NCBI RefSeq assembly: GCF_026745355.1
Contig: NC_079206.1
Span: 25,297,437 to 25,361,436, forward strand
DNA: 64,000 bases
Source of the DNA: Beta vulgaris subsp. vulgaris
Taxonomy: Eukaryota; Streptophyta; Magnoliopsida; Caryophyllales; Amaranthaceae
Direction of reading: 5' to 3'
Numbering within the stretch: the stretch's first letter is position 1; each line of letters starts with the position of its first letter. Positions 12,236 to 23,905 of this stretch are shown piece after piece. The notes under the pieces are model-generated. The model did no database searches. It was not told the origin of the DNA and saw nothing but the letters and a program-made list of their open reading frames with translations. Made by a program: the position numbers and the translations under genes.

Positions 12236-13528
12236 AGTAGAGTTTCATTTTCACCTAAATACACATATTTTAGATGCGAGGGTAGTGGTTTCAATTCTAA
12301 TTGAGGTGCTTGAACAATAGAAGGGATTAGTTTAGGTACAGACACTGGCAAAGAAAGATCACAATTATCTTTTTTATCATTTTGCAAATCAAGACTTGCG
12401 ACATCAGACATATCTACTAAAGAAACAGGCATTTCAGTGTCCTTGCTATCAGTAAAATTATGAGTCTCAAACAATTTTTCACACCACAGATCAAAAATTT
12501 CTTGAGCCATCCAGTCGAAAGCATCAAAGGAATCAATAGAACTAACATTATTGACATCATTTGGGTATCTCATAGCATCGAATATATTGAACTTAATTAT
12601 TTCACCAGCAAATTCCATCGTCAAATTACCCTGATGAACATCAATTTTAGTCTTAGAAGTTTTCAAGAAAGGTCTTCCCAACAATAAAGGAACATTATCG
12701 GTTCTATCACCCATATCAAGAACATAAAAATCAGCCGGAAAAACTAATTCATTTACTTGAACTAGTACATCTTCTAACACTCCAATGGGAAATTCATTTG
12801 ACCTATCAGCTAACTGAATAACCACATCAGTTTTAGACAAATATCCCACATTTAAAGTATCATAGACAGATTTGGGCATCACATTAATCGAAGCTCCTAA
12901 ATCTAGCATGCATCTTTCAAATTTAGAATTACCAATTTTGCAAGGAATGGAAAACATGCCAGGATCTTTACATTTAGGGGGAAGCTTCTTTTGAATTATA
13001 GCTGAAATATTCTCTCCCATACTTACCTTTTCAGAAGGATGAAATTGTCTTTTGTTAGTACAAAGTTCCTTAAGAAACTTTGCATAACGGGGAACCTGTT
13101 TAATAGCATCAAGTAAAGGAATATTGACTTCAACTTTCCCAAAAGTCTCAAGAATTTCATTGTCAAGAGTAGCTTTCTTAGCTTTAGCAAATCTGGAAGG
13201 GAAAGGGGGCACATCTTTAAAACGAGAAACATCAATTTCTGGATTAAGCTTACCATTTCCTTCATGATCTTTCCTACTCTCAATCTCTCCATTTCCCCCT
13301 ATAGTAAGTTCATCTTCATGTTTAACCTCTATCTCTCTTTCAATCTCGCGACTCTTTACCTTAGGTTCACTCAACTCTTTCCCATTCCTAAGGGTCACGG
13401 CTTTGGCATTCTCTTTTGGGTTAGGTAGTGGCTGAGATGGTAGTTTACCTGAAAGTTGAGTTTCTAGGTTACTTAGTGAAGTACAAATTTGTCCTATTTG
13501 AGTATCTATGTGGTGAAGGTGATTATCA
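12232..13528 (-). pseudogene. Element B gag C-terminus and aspartic protease (gag N-terminus missing)
   Basis: The minus-strand frame is open from the flank at 13620 to 12232. From about 13510 it reads IDTQIGQICTSLSNLETQLS and NAKAVTLRNGKEL, a gag C-terminal signature of this lineage. Protease follows with ERCMLDLGASINVMPKSVYD (active site in the DLGA form usual here), IGVLEDVLVQV, PADFYVLDM and LLLGRPFLKT. The capsid and zinc-knuckle part of gag is absent. The first 30 or so codons of the open frame (13620-13529) are CA-rich flank, so that apparent start is an accident. Confidence 0.85.
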
Positions 13529-13765
13529 CACCACCATCGCCACAAACAACCACATAAACCAACACCAAGATACCACAGCAACCACCAAACACCATAACAC
13601 CACTCCACGAAACCTACCACCCAACCACCCTACGAACCCACCAACCCAACAACCAACACCCATTATCGAACCACCAACTCCCACAAAACCGATCACCCAA
13701 CAACCATCCACAACCCACGAAACCACCAACTTCGAAATCCACCACCAAAAAACCCACCATCCCCG
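13529..13765. repeat. CA/CCA-rich low-complexity tract, right part
   Basis: Continuation of the tract at 1880-2025, with repeated ACCAC, CAACCACC and CCAACC units. It begins with CACCA, the proposed element B target duplication. Long open frames through it (Thr/His/Pro-rich on plus, Trp/Val/Gly-rich on minus) are composition artefacts. Confidence 0.7.
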
Positions 13766-13984
13766 CCGTTTCAATCAAAGTAAAGAAAAAAGAAGAAGAG
13801 CTTGGGATATTTATTTGTGTAGTGCAGCCATGTCTCACAACTGTTTATGCATGTACTTGTTGTGAAAATAATCTAAAATTAGTTCAGCCTTTACGTCATA
13901 ATAGGATATTATGATATTAGCCCATTTCACTATAACCAAATATCTACATATTCCAAGCCTAATATATTATCAAGGAAAGCATGG

Positions 13985-15348
13985 AAAACTCACCCAAAAT
14001 TTGGATGCTCTATAATCAATGAAGTCACCATTCTTTTTAAGATGAGCTCTCTTGAAAACATCTGATGGTTTCAGCTTCTCACCACCCAACTCAGCAACCT
14101 TTCACATACAATACTGTACACACATTACAAAATGAATATAACTAACAACCACTAAAAACTAAGAGGAAAACTTAAGTGAAAGAATAAACTAATTTATGCA
14201 ACTTGCCATTTTCTCTTTCAATTCCTCAGTTGAGACAGACCCTTGGCAATGAAGTGACATGCCTTTCACACTATTTTTCTTGTTTGCAGAACATTGAGCT
14301 GATTTCTTTTTGAATTTTGGTGTGTCCTAATTTTTCTCAGCCCAACTTTCAAACTTTTTGACACCATAAAGGTAAATAATCATTTACCCTAACTAGTTTT
14401 GACACTACATTTGTAAGTCGTCTTTTTAATTTGGCCTCCCACTCCAACTTTACTAACTTCGCAACTGATGGATCCCATGAAAACTCCTTCTGCATTATTG
14501 TATATGCAAACAAGAAAAAAGTGAGATATGTAACCACAAAAAGAGTAAACAATTTAAAATCATATGCTTCCAACCAGAATGTCGCAGAACAAAATTTGAA
14601 AATATATACTAAGCAGCATCAGGAAACACCGCGCTCATAGAATTTCACATCATAGATACTATAATATAGTCATTGAGTCATGTTGCTTTAATGCATACCA
14701 TGCTATATTTACACTTGAAAAATAGAAGTTCACATATTAGCAAATATATAATCAATTATATATGGGAAAAAACATACCCTAAAACCATACCACCATCTAT
14801 CCTGAATCTCCTGCGGCACCATAGACCAATTATTGTATGGTCGATCAAAGTACTGCTTGTATGAGGTTTTAGAAACTTTCTTCACTACCTCACGCTTAGT
14901 GAACCTGAAACATTCAACTTATTTGACAATGTACAATAAATTGCTATGAAGGTCTAGCATATCAACTAATTTAAATACTTAACTAACCATAATTTTCCTC
15001 TGGGGTGTAAAACTGCATTGACTTTTGTTGGGTTCCCAGTTTATCACTTATAACCAAAGCTTGATCAACGTTAGTGTGTGTCAAGATGAGTAATGTAGAT
15101 GGTGTTGTGCCATTTGAGTGTGTCGTACCATCTGGAGTAGTAGTCATCGATGTATCAGCCGATGTTGGTGATGGTGTAGAATGAGCTTCAGTAGATGGCT
15201 GCCCATCACATTCTGCATCATATTCATCATCATCATCATAATTCTCTATATTTGTTGTATGCACTAGTTGAAATAGAGGTTTTCGAGGGCCTCTAATAAT
15301 TCCACCTCTCCCATTAAACCCACCTCTGCAACGATATGTCATCTGCAT
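13985..15348 (-). pseudogene. CACTA-1 second gene (TNPA-like), N-terminal and middle exons
   Basis: Five minus-strand exons can be traced: 15348-14984 (MQMTYRCRGGFNGRGG, then an acidic Asp/Ser/Thr-rich stretch), about 14905-14780 (REVVKKVSKTSYKQYFDRPY and VPQEIQDRWWYGF), about 14490-14395 (EFSWDPSVAKLVKLEWEAKL), about 14335-14209 (TPKFKKKSAQCSANKKNSVK) and about 14106-13988 (GGEKLKPSDVFKRAHLKK). They match the plant En/Spm second-protein family, whose members bind the subterminal repeats and assist excision. The last exon is at 1284-1630 beyond element B. The exons lack stops, so the gene was probably intact until the retroelement inserted, apart from the frameshift in the last exon. Confidence 0.75.
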
Positions 15349-15626
15349 TATAGAGCTTATTAGTAAACAAATATAAAAACATACTTAGGATTACAAAAAC
15401 ATATATTGCATTATACTTGAAAATCTAATATGACAGTAGGAAAATAACAAAAAACAAATCACTAAGCAAGCAAAGTATTATAAAGGTATCACAATCCAAA
15501 ATTACTACAATCTAATAAGGCGAGCATACACATGCCTAGTAAATAAATATTCTAAGGAATAAAAAACACATTTAAGAGTCAATAATTGTCTACAAATTCA
15601 ACCAATACAAAAACAAGTTCACTTCA

Positions 15627-18600
15627 TAAGTCATCATCATCAGTTCCATCTATTTCATCATTTGAAGAATCATCAAGGTCATTTGCTTCATCTTCTACTT
15701 AGATATTCACCCATTTCAGAAAATGATTCTTCATTATCTTCATTATCTTCATATCCATCCCCAACTATCTCAAATCCATAGTCTTCTTCATTTTCTTGAT
15801 CTTCTCTGTTGATTATTATTAGATCTTCTAGCCCAAATATTGATGGAGTATTTGAATCGAATCTTCTTGAAATGATACTTGATCTGTAGGTGCATCGACT
15901 ATTCCTTTGGCCTTTATATCAAAAATAGCCTGCCATTGATTTCTTTCCTGAGTTGTAACAGGAAAAGGAACAAAACAAACTTGCTCAACTTGGTAAGCCA
16001 ATACAAATGGGTCATAAATCGCGTATCTGTTTGCAAGATTGACCTCAATAAGTTTGTACTTTTCATGCACCTTGGTACCTTGTCTCGGATCACACCAATC
16101 ACATTTGAATAACACTGTTTTGTAACATCCTCTTGCACCAACATAACTCAACTCCATCACATCTTGAAGAACAGCGTAGTAATTATTACCTTCTACGCTT
16201 TTCATACAAACACCATAATTCATGGTTGACTTTCTCTTACCATAGTCATATGTATGAAAATTATAGCCATTAATTTCATATCTCTTGAACTTGCGAATTT
16301 CTCTAGAGGGACCAAGTGCTAAAGAACGAGTAACGTCGTCATCAATGCCAAATCTCAAAACCTATATCAATTAATTATTTTTATTAAAACCTCAAGGTAA
16401 TAAAAAAGTTAATTATACTAATCAACATGGAACTAGTAACTTAGACATACGTATTCTCTCAGGCAATTAGGAAACTTGTGTTGAAATTTGGCCTATACAT
16501 CATCCACGTTAATACAACTATGTGTTCTCATCATTTCTTCCTCGAATAAACTGTTAAACACCTAATCTTAGTACCTTATTTAAGTAAATACTTATTTCAG
16601 CAGAAATTATTAATGTCAAAATCAAACATACCTTTCATACTCTTTAAGAGTTTCACAATTACCTACAACATATGCATGAGCAACGCCATAATCCTTATCA
16701 TCAAGATAACCTATTTCTCCTTGTGTAGAACTATACCCAAATGAACAAGAAAATATCTCTGGCATGTTTTGATCATTTTTCTCATTCTCACTATCATCAA
16801 ACTGTAACCCTACATCCTTGGCCTTTGTGTCCACATGAGGCTCAAATTAATGGGTACAAAAATTTGATATCTCCTCCATTAAGATTGCTATGACAATTAT
16901 TGAGCTTTCCACTTGAGCTTTGTTACCAACCTTTTGCTTTAAGTGGTAAAGAAACCTAAGGAAAACCAATATGTAAGAATGTACCATTTTGAAAAGAGAA
17001 AAAACAATATACCTCTCAAAAGGATACATCCATCTATATTGAACCGGTCCACCAACTTTGGCTTCATAAGGTAGATGAATAGGAAGATGTTCCATGACAT
17101 TAAAAAAGCTTGGTGGAAAAATATTCTCTAGTTTACAAATTATTTCAAGAATATTCTTCTCCAAACGGAACATGTCCTCATAGTGCAAAGTTGATGAGCA
17201 TATATCCCTAAAAAATTGACTTATCTCAGTTAAAACATTCCAAACAATGGAGGGTACCAAGTCTCGAAAGACCACAGGAAGCAATCGTTGCATAAATACA
17301 TGGCAATCGTGGCTCTTCATCCCAAATAACTTATATTCCCTTGAGTCAACGCATCTACTCAAATTAGATGCATAGCGATCGGGAAATTTCAGCTTTTGCA
17401 TTCACTCACATAGAACTTTTTTCTTTTCCTTAGTGTATAAGAAGCTCTAGGAATTTTGGTTTTCACCACTCCGTTTACGACTACATCCTCAACTTCAAGT
17501 TTTCTTCGCTTACAATAAAGTCTCAAATCTCTCCTTGCTTTGATATTGTCTTTTGTTTTCCCCTTGACATCCATAATTGTGTGAAACAAATTGTCAAAAA
17601 AAATCTTTTCAATGTGCATGACATCCAAGTTGTGGCGTATTAGAAGTTTACTCCAATATGGTAGTTGGCATAATGAACTTTGCTTAGTCCAATTATGAGT
17701 AACTCCATATCCTTGGTGTCTTGAACACAAGCTTTCTTCTCCAGTTTTAGGGATCAATGATACCCGTTCCCAAAGTTGTTCACCACTTAGTCTTTCGGTA
17801 GCAATTGATCTTTCTTCCCTATCTTTGAAAAAGCCACTTTTATTGTTTTGAAAGACATGATCGACATTAAGAAATTGTCGATGACAATCAAACCAAGATT
17901 GCTTACCACCATGCTTCAAGGTGAACGCCTTTGTATTTTCCATGCAATACGGGCATACTAGCTTCCCGGGGGCGGTGCTCCACCCCGATAGCATACCATA
18001 AGCAGGAAAATCACTAATAGTGTAAAGTAAAGAAACCTTCATGTTAAAATTCTGTTTTCTTGAAACATCATATGTCGGGACCCCAACCTCCCACAAATGC
18101 TTTAACTCATCAATAAGAGGTTGTAAGAATACATCAATGTTTCCCTTTGGACGTTTTGGACCTGGAATGATTAAACTCACAAACATATATGGTTTCTTCA
18201 TACACAATGATGGCGGAAAATTATAAGGAGTTACTATCACTGGCCAACAAGAGTAATGTCCCCCTGACTTACCGAATGGTGAAAAACCATCCGTGCAAAG
18301 TCTTAAACGAACATTTCGTGGCTCGGCAGAAAAAGAAGGAAAGGAGGTATCAAAATGTTTCCATTCTTCTCCATCAGATGGATGGGTCATTAAACCTTCA
18401 GTTTTCTCATGAACTGCATGCCAACTCATTTTTTCAGCACTGGACTTGGTTGCATATAATCTCTGCAACCTTGGAGCAATTGGCAAATAATGCAACACCT
18501 TTTTCGGAGAACGTTTCCTGTTTGCCCTTGTAGCCTTAAAGCGATTAGATTTGCATATTAAACATTCATTGAGATCCTTATTCTCCTTCCAAAAAAGCAT

Positions 18601-19267
18601 ACATCCCTTAGGACATACATCTATTCTATGGTGTGGAAGTTGAAGTCCTTCTAACAATTTTCGAGTACGACAAAAAAGTATCAGTCATATAATTCTCATT
18701 TGGACAAACTTCCTTTATCAAAGACGTAACACTATCAATCGCCCTATGTGGAATATTATACTCACACTTAAGGTTAGTAATTCTTGCAGCAACAGACAAC
18801 AAAGACAAGTTACATCCATCATATAAAGGCATCTCAACTGCCTTTAGCATATCAAAAAACTTTTTAGCCTCAGGATGAGGATCTTCTTCAGATATATCAT
18901 TGTATTCAGGTCCAAATGCATCCATTACCATATTACTGTAAGGATTACTCTCTAAAGAATTTGACAAGTCATTCAGTGATACATTTTCAACGTAACTTTC
19001 TCCATGAGAAGTCCACAAGTAATAATCTGGACAAAGTCCATACCTATACAAGTGAACCTTAATGGTTTCAGAATCCCTATACGGCACATTCTCACATTTG
19101 GCACAAGGACATTTCAATAAACCATCAATAACCACATTCTCTTGCCTACAAGCTAAGTACACAAATTCATCAACTTTTGTCGTAAAGTAGGAACTTAGAT
19201 GTTTTCCCTCAAGTCTTTGATACATCCATTCTCGATCTTCCCTCCTCACTGCAAATTTAGTTCTCAT
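15627..19267 (-). pseudogene. CACTA-1 TNP2-type transposase
   Basis: Start MRTKFAVRREDREWMY at 19267 begins the transposase-associated domain (VYLACRQENVVIDGLLKCPC AKC zinc-like block, GLCPDYYLWTSHGE). The TNP2 core (18657-17389) shows CLICKSNRFK, RLCTDGFSPFGKSGGHYSCW, PGPKRPKGNIDVFLQPLIDE, GMLSGWSTAPGKLVCPYC and RHNLDVMHIEK. A DUF4218 part follows (17401-16847: FPDRYASNLSRCVDSREYKL, GMKSHDCHVFMQRLLPVVF, PFERYIVFSL), then an intron, then DUF4216 (16358-15828: VLFKCDWCDPRQG, YAIYDPFVLAYQVEQVCFVP) and an acidic tail. Single frame breaks near 18650 and 17400 interrupt an otherwise full-length protein, so loss of function looks recent. Confidence 0.9.
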
Positions 19268-20130
19268 TAGATACCCATTAGTAGGTTATTTTGTTCAACC
19301 TCATATTATATAGATTCATTCGCAATGAACAAATCTTAAAATAGGAACTCTATGTTAAGATTTACTCATATTTAATTGGGCCTTGTATAGAGATCCAATA
19401 CACACTTTGTATAAGATAAGACTATTGAATGAAATCACTGAGACCAATCATCATATTCAATAAAAATAATTCAATGAAAATTATTTGTCATTGGAAACTC
19501 AGAGTAAGTCAACTAGTAACATGATGTGGTTAATACTAGCCAACAATTGTGCATTAGCCAACTGAGAACACACAAGCTACTATACCCACAACAAATAAGC
19601 ATATAAGCTAGTAATGGAAAACATATATTGGAACTACTTTTACTAGCTTTAGCAAACTATCATCAACCTCTATAACATATTACCACCCACTAGCAACCCT
19701 TAGCACAACCAAGAAGCCTAAGGAAATTCCTGTAAAAGAACCATGCTAGTGAGAAAGCATGAAAGGGCCAAAAAGGTAACTACCTAGTATATACTAGAAC
19801 ATGAACATGTACTAATAAATCACATAACAATAACAAATACAGAAATATATCATAACAACATATATGAAAAATAGAAATAAAAAGTATTGAAATACAATTT
19901 CTAAGAGTTTGATTTTTTATAAGTAAATCACACATACAGTAAATTATCACAAATCTATTCATTTAAGAAAAGAAATAATTCTCACTTTAAATGAAGCACC
20001 TTTAATACCCCAATTATATTGTTGCGTCTTGCCTTGATCTCTCGTTCCTTGCTCAATAAAGTTTAGAAAACTTATCTACCTTAAATCAAGGTATTAAAAA
20101 AGTCAGAACACTTGAGTATAGACTTGTATA

Positions 20131-20222
20131 CTTCCTCTGTTTCTTTTTAATAACAACACTTTGACAAAAAAATGTGAGAACTTTTTGGTCAAAGTGTAGC
20201 TATTGAAGAGCAACTGAGGAAG
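20131..20222. mobile_element. Stowaway-like MITE, 92 bp
   Basis: Begins CTTCCTCTGTTTCTTTTTAA and ends AGCAACTGAGGAAG, inverted ends matching CTTCCTC.GTT.C, flanked by TA on both sides (20129-20130, 20223-20224). ACTTTGAC and GTCAAAGT form an inner inverted pair. TA target and CTCCCTC-type ends are the mark of Tc1/mariner-derived Stowaway elements. Confidence 0.75.
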
Positions 20223-20669
20223 TATATATATAATTCAAAAGTTGCAAAAGGAGGCTCATACACAAAATAAAGAATACTTAGATATTAAATGCTTAGTGTT
20301 GTTCAGGTATTAAATACCTGAGTTGCATTCCGAAAATAAAAAAAGATACCATACTATTGTCACACATATATTAAATACTTAGTGGTGTTCATATCATTAT
20401 AAATTATAAGAAGAGCAAGCAGGAAAGTAGCATGCTAGTAGTGATCCTGTAAGCTTAGGTTTGCGAATGGTCAATTAATTTTCATAGGCTTCAAAGCTTT
20501 CAACTTGTATAAGCCTAGTTAAAGAGTTCGCTTGAGTTTAGTTGTAATAATATAACCACCTGATCGAAAGAGATTCACTTAATGCTACAACAATATATAA
20601 ATAGACAATTTTATATGTCAGTATATAATTTGGAGGTTTAAAGTACTATATGTCTTCTAGTTTTATATA

Positions 20670-20867
20670 CTCCTTCCATCCTAAATTCTTTGCCCCGATT
20701 TCCTAATTTGGTTGTTCTTAAATTTTTGCCCCATTTGTTTTTTTTTTAAAACAATATTACTCTCTCTACTTTTTACACATAAAGTCCCACATGTATTATC
20801 AACTTAACTTATTCATTGATTTGTGTACCAAATCAACAAGGGACAAAGAAAAATGGGACGAAGGGAG
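20670..20867. mobile_element. Stowaway-like MITE, 198 bp
   Basis: Left end CTCCTTCCATCCTAAATTCT, right end GGGACGAAGGGAG (reverse complement CTCCCTTCGTCCC), with TTTGCCCC and GGGACAAAG as further paired inner blocks. TA flanks both ends. It sits in the CACTA-1 5' region. Confidence 0.78.
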
Positions 20868-22307
20868 TATGTGTGTGTATATATATAAGCATGAAGCTAT
20901 GATATAATATAACATTTAACAATAACAAGTACGTATGAGAATTGTAATATATGAAGCCTTTTGCAACTTAGATTTACATAGACATTATATATAAGTAGTT
21001 AATAAGAGTTTGAAAGGGAAGGGAACCATTAGCCCATAACTTTTTGTTTACTCAGTCACGTGATACTAATTGGTAATTAAGCTTGATCGACAAGTAATCA
21101 GGAGAAGTGGTGTACATGTTCATTTGCCAATTCAAGTAATAATGATTTCCATCAGTGTGTCAAGGAGTTTCTTTTATTTAAGACATTCATACGTAATTTG
21201 GCTTGCAATCTTTTTTAAAAAGATGCATTTGGATTAATGTGAATAAATTATACCTTCTACTAAGGGCCAATAATGATAAGTCAGCCAATGATTCCTAAAT
21301 AATAGCATATACTGATGAAACTAAACTACCAAGTTACTTACTCTACCCTTTTAAATTAAGCACAACAAACAAGTGAGTCAAAAGAAGAGGAAATTAGAGC
21401 TGGGCATACCAAAAACAACTATAGCAACGTATAAAGGGGGCAGCAACAAGAAAATTTTCATCAATTTTTCATCATCCCCAATTGTGAATATATCACTAAA
21501 AGTTTACATAACTTACTATTCTGTAGTTTGCAAGAGGTAATACAACAAGAACTAGATACATGTATAAATTGCCAATATCTTTATATACACCCAGATACGT
21601 GCATCTAGTAGGAACAACTATTTAACAAATATTGTAATTGAGAATGATTTTAGTTAGAAACCCTAAAAGTTAAATACAACATATAATTAAGCCACAAATT
21701 TGAAAAATTTTGTGACGAATATGAATTAAGAGAACAACCATGAACAACAACCAACCTTTCTCACGTTTTGGCGTCAAAGAGCAAACTCGAATTTCCCAAA
21801 ATTTGAGATCTAAACTTGAAATTACTGCGAATAAATTTAAGGTTAGTGGCTAAATCATATTACCCATATGTAATTCTGCTTCTAAAACAAGATTTGTACC
21901 TCGTATTTAATTAATTTTCTGAAAAAATGAGGAAGTTAGGGTTTGCTTTGATTTCCTCGAGATTCTTCCATAGCTATATCTTTAGGGAGTGTTAGAAAAA
22001 TTGTGAATTTTTGGCATTTACTACCACAAGCAAAGAAGATGAAAATGAAAATTGATAGTGAGTATGAGTTTGAGGAGAGAGAGGGAGAGGGAGAGAGTGA
22101 GAGTTGGTGACTGAAAAAGTAGAAGCTAATGTATTTTTGTGGTTTGAAAGATATATAGCATTATTTTAATTTTATATTCATTCTTTTTTTTTCTTTTTTT
22201 TAATGTTTGAGCGCTATTTTTTTTGGCTAAATACCGCGATATGAAATCCTACAAAATGCTTCCAATTTTTTTAAGAACTACTACTAAAAAGTTGCAACGG
22301 ATAAATA

Positions 22308-22458
22308 GATTCCATAGCAAATTTTGCTACAGAGATGAATTCCGTAGCAAACTTTGCTACGGAGAATATAATCCGTTTCAGTTTTTGAAACGGAATTTTA
22401 TTCCCTTGCAAAATTTGCTACGAATTAGTCTCCGTAGCAAAATTCCGTAGCTAAAATG
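22308..22458. repeat. CACTA-1 right subterminal repeats
   Basis: Several copies of CCGTAGCAAA / TTTGCTACGG in both orientations, matching the motif at the left end. A variant pair CCGTTTCAG / CTGAAACGG-like also appears around 22370-22395. Confidence 0.82.
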
Positions 22459-22475
22459 CCATGCTTTTTGTAGTG

Positions 22476-23250
22476 ATAAAACCCCTCATGATCCAGGAAA
22501 CTCCTGACTTCCTTGTCATTCACAGGAGGAGAAAGTTTCTCAATCACCTCAATTTTTGCTCTGTCCACCTAGATGCCACGTTCAGATATGAGGTGTCCAA
22601 GTACCACTTCATCATTCACCATGAAGTGACACTTTTCCAAATTAAGAACCAAATCAACCTCATAGCATCGTTTCAGAATTTTAGAGAGATTATGCAAACA
22701 CACATCAAAGTCAGAATCATAAGCACTAAAATCATTCATAAATACCTCCATGATATTCTCGATGAAATTAGAAAAAATGGCCATCACACATCTCTGAAAT
22801 AAAGCATGGGCGTTGCACAAACCAAATGGCATTTTGCAATAAGAAAAAGTGTCGTACGACAAGTGAACGTCGTCTTCTCCTGATGCTCTGGGTGAATGGA
22901 AATTTGAAAGAAACCTGAATATTCATCCAAATAACAGAAAAATCTATGTTTTGCTAATCTTTCTAACATCTGATCAATAAAAGGAGGGGTAAGTGATCTT
23001 TCAAAGTGGTTGTGTTTAATCTGCGATAGTCAACACACATTCGCCAACCTGTAACAATACGAGTAGGAATTAGTTCATCCCTATCATTCTTAACAACAGT
23101 AGTCCCCCCTTTTTTAGGAACAACTTGAACCGGGCTCACCCACTTAGAATCTGAGATGGGGTAGATGATGCCCATGTCAAGTAGTTTCCTAATTTCCTTC
23201 TTCATGACCTCTTGCATATTAGGACTCAAACGTCTTTGGGATTGATGCAA
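22476..23250 (-). pseudogene. Gypsy element A: reverse transcriptase (5' part)
   Basis: Minus-strand RT blocks: MGIIYPISDSKWVSPVQVVP, GWRMCVDYRRLNTTTLKDHL, FCYLDEYSGFFQISIHPEHQ, MPFGLCNA, EVFMNDFSAYDSDFD (the catalytic box has Asn for the first of the two Asp), NLEKCHFMVNDEVVLGHLIS and VRSFLDHEGFY. The reading stops at 22476, where CACTA-1 begins, and continues at 471 on the far side. Frame breaks near 22862 and 22965 and the MNDF change mark it as inactive. Confidence 0.87.
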
Positions 23251-23905
23251 GAGTGGTGATTTTCTTCCAAGTTTATTCTATGCATGCAAAAAACAGGACT
23301 AATACCCTTTAGATCATCAATACTATACCCAATAGCCTTTTTGTGCATGAGAAGCACTATAAGAAGTTGTGAAAGCTGGCTATCTTGAGTCTAGTACTGC
23401 CAATCACAGGGCATTCCTCACTGTCATCAAGAAATGCATATTTGAGGTGAGAAGGTAAAGGTTTAAGTTCTAACTTCTTTACTTATGGTTTGGAAGTAGA
23501 GCAAATAGTCTCAGTTACCTTATAATCGGCTACCTTATCAAGTCAAGGTCATCATTCAGATCAAAAGTTATCTCCAGTAAATCATTTGATAGAAATTGTT
23601 GAAAACCAACTCCAGAAATCTCATCGAGTACATCAATCCTGCAACATGTGTGATCAAGCATAGGAGACTTAATAGCATTGTTAGCTTCAAAGTAACGGTA
23701 TCATCACCAACACTTAAAGTTAGAGAGCCTGATTTTACATCAATAACGGCACCTGTAGTACATAGGAAAGGCCTACCTAATATAATGGGACTCTGACTAT
23801 CTTCTTCCATATCAAGTACTATAAAATCCACAAGAATGTAAAATTTCCAACCCTGATAGGTACATCATGCAGAATACCCAAAGGATATTTCACAAAATGA
23901 TCTGT
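23251..23905 (-). pseudogene. Gypsy element A: protease C-terminal half and protease-RT linker
   Basis: Minus strand from 23905 reads HFVKYPLGILHDVPIRVGNF, FIVLDMEEDSQSPIILGRPF and GAVIDVKSGSLTLSVGDDTV, the second half of an Athila-type protease. Its first half, with the active site, is at 25157-25411; a CACTA derivative separates them. The linker 23251-23560 is degenerate with several stops. Confidence 0.85.

Larger units (their letters stand above)
2026..13528 (-). mobile_element. Gypsy element B (Athila/Tat type), rearranged: head-to-head LTRs and no 5' LTR at its gag end
   Basis: Left to right it contains a plus-oriented LTR (2026-3546), a plus-oriented tRNA-Asp primer site, about 2 kb of leader, a minus-oriented LTR (5590-7114), a polypurine tract, a 3' non-coding region, then integrase, RNase H, RT, protease and part of gag, all on the minus strand. 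A normal element would have its 5' LTR beyond gag near 13530. Instead, gag is cut at about 13523 and only TGATAA (the first six bases of an LTR, reading minus) precedes the flank. The candidate 5-bp target duplication CACCA (2021-2025; 13529-13533) brackets the whole object, though the flank is CA-rich. Pol carries several frameshifts. Confidence 0.85.
19268..22299 (-). promoter_or_regulatory. CACTA-1 5' region: upstream introns, leader and promoter area of the transposase gene
   Basis: Three kilobases of AT-rich DNA without coding signal between the transposase start and the right subterminal repeats. A CT-rich stretch on the minus strand (22060-22110, CTCACTCTCTCCCTCTCCC) resembles a plant 5' untranslated leader, placing a transcription start near the right end. 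Two Stowaway MITEs (20131-20222, 20670-20867) lie inside. The promoter role is inferred from position. Confidence 0.4.
472..22475 (-). mobile_element. CACTA-1: CACTA (En/Spm) DNA transposon with TNP2 and TNPA-like genes
   Basis: The left end reads CACTACAAAAA and the right end reads TTTTTGTAGTG, the classic CACTA terminal inverted repeat. Both flanks are parts of the same gypsy gene (element A), which fixes the insertion site independently. The target duplication looks like ATA (465-467 and 22476-22478), with four extra bases TATT between the left ATA and the terminus. Both ends carry dense subterminal repeats. Two genes run on the minus strand: a TNP2-type transposase (19267 to about 15627) and a second, TNPA-like gene (15348 to 1284). 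Gypsy element B (2026-13528) sits in the second gene, so about 10.5 kb of the 22 kb is CACTA sequence. Confidence 0.92.

Noticed and set aside
13428..13865. Thr/His/Pro-rich plus frame and Trp/Val/Gly-rich minus frames
   Set aside because: They follow the CA-rich composition of the CACTA-1 intron tract and overlap each other; no family signature.
18041..18533. Plus-strand frames opposite the TNP2 gene
   Set aside because: Shadows of the minus-strand transposase, whose family motifs are unmistakable.
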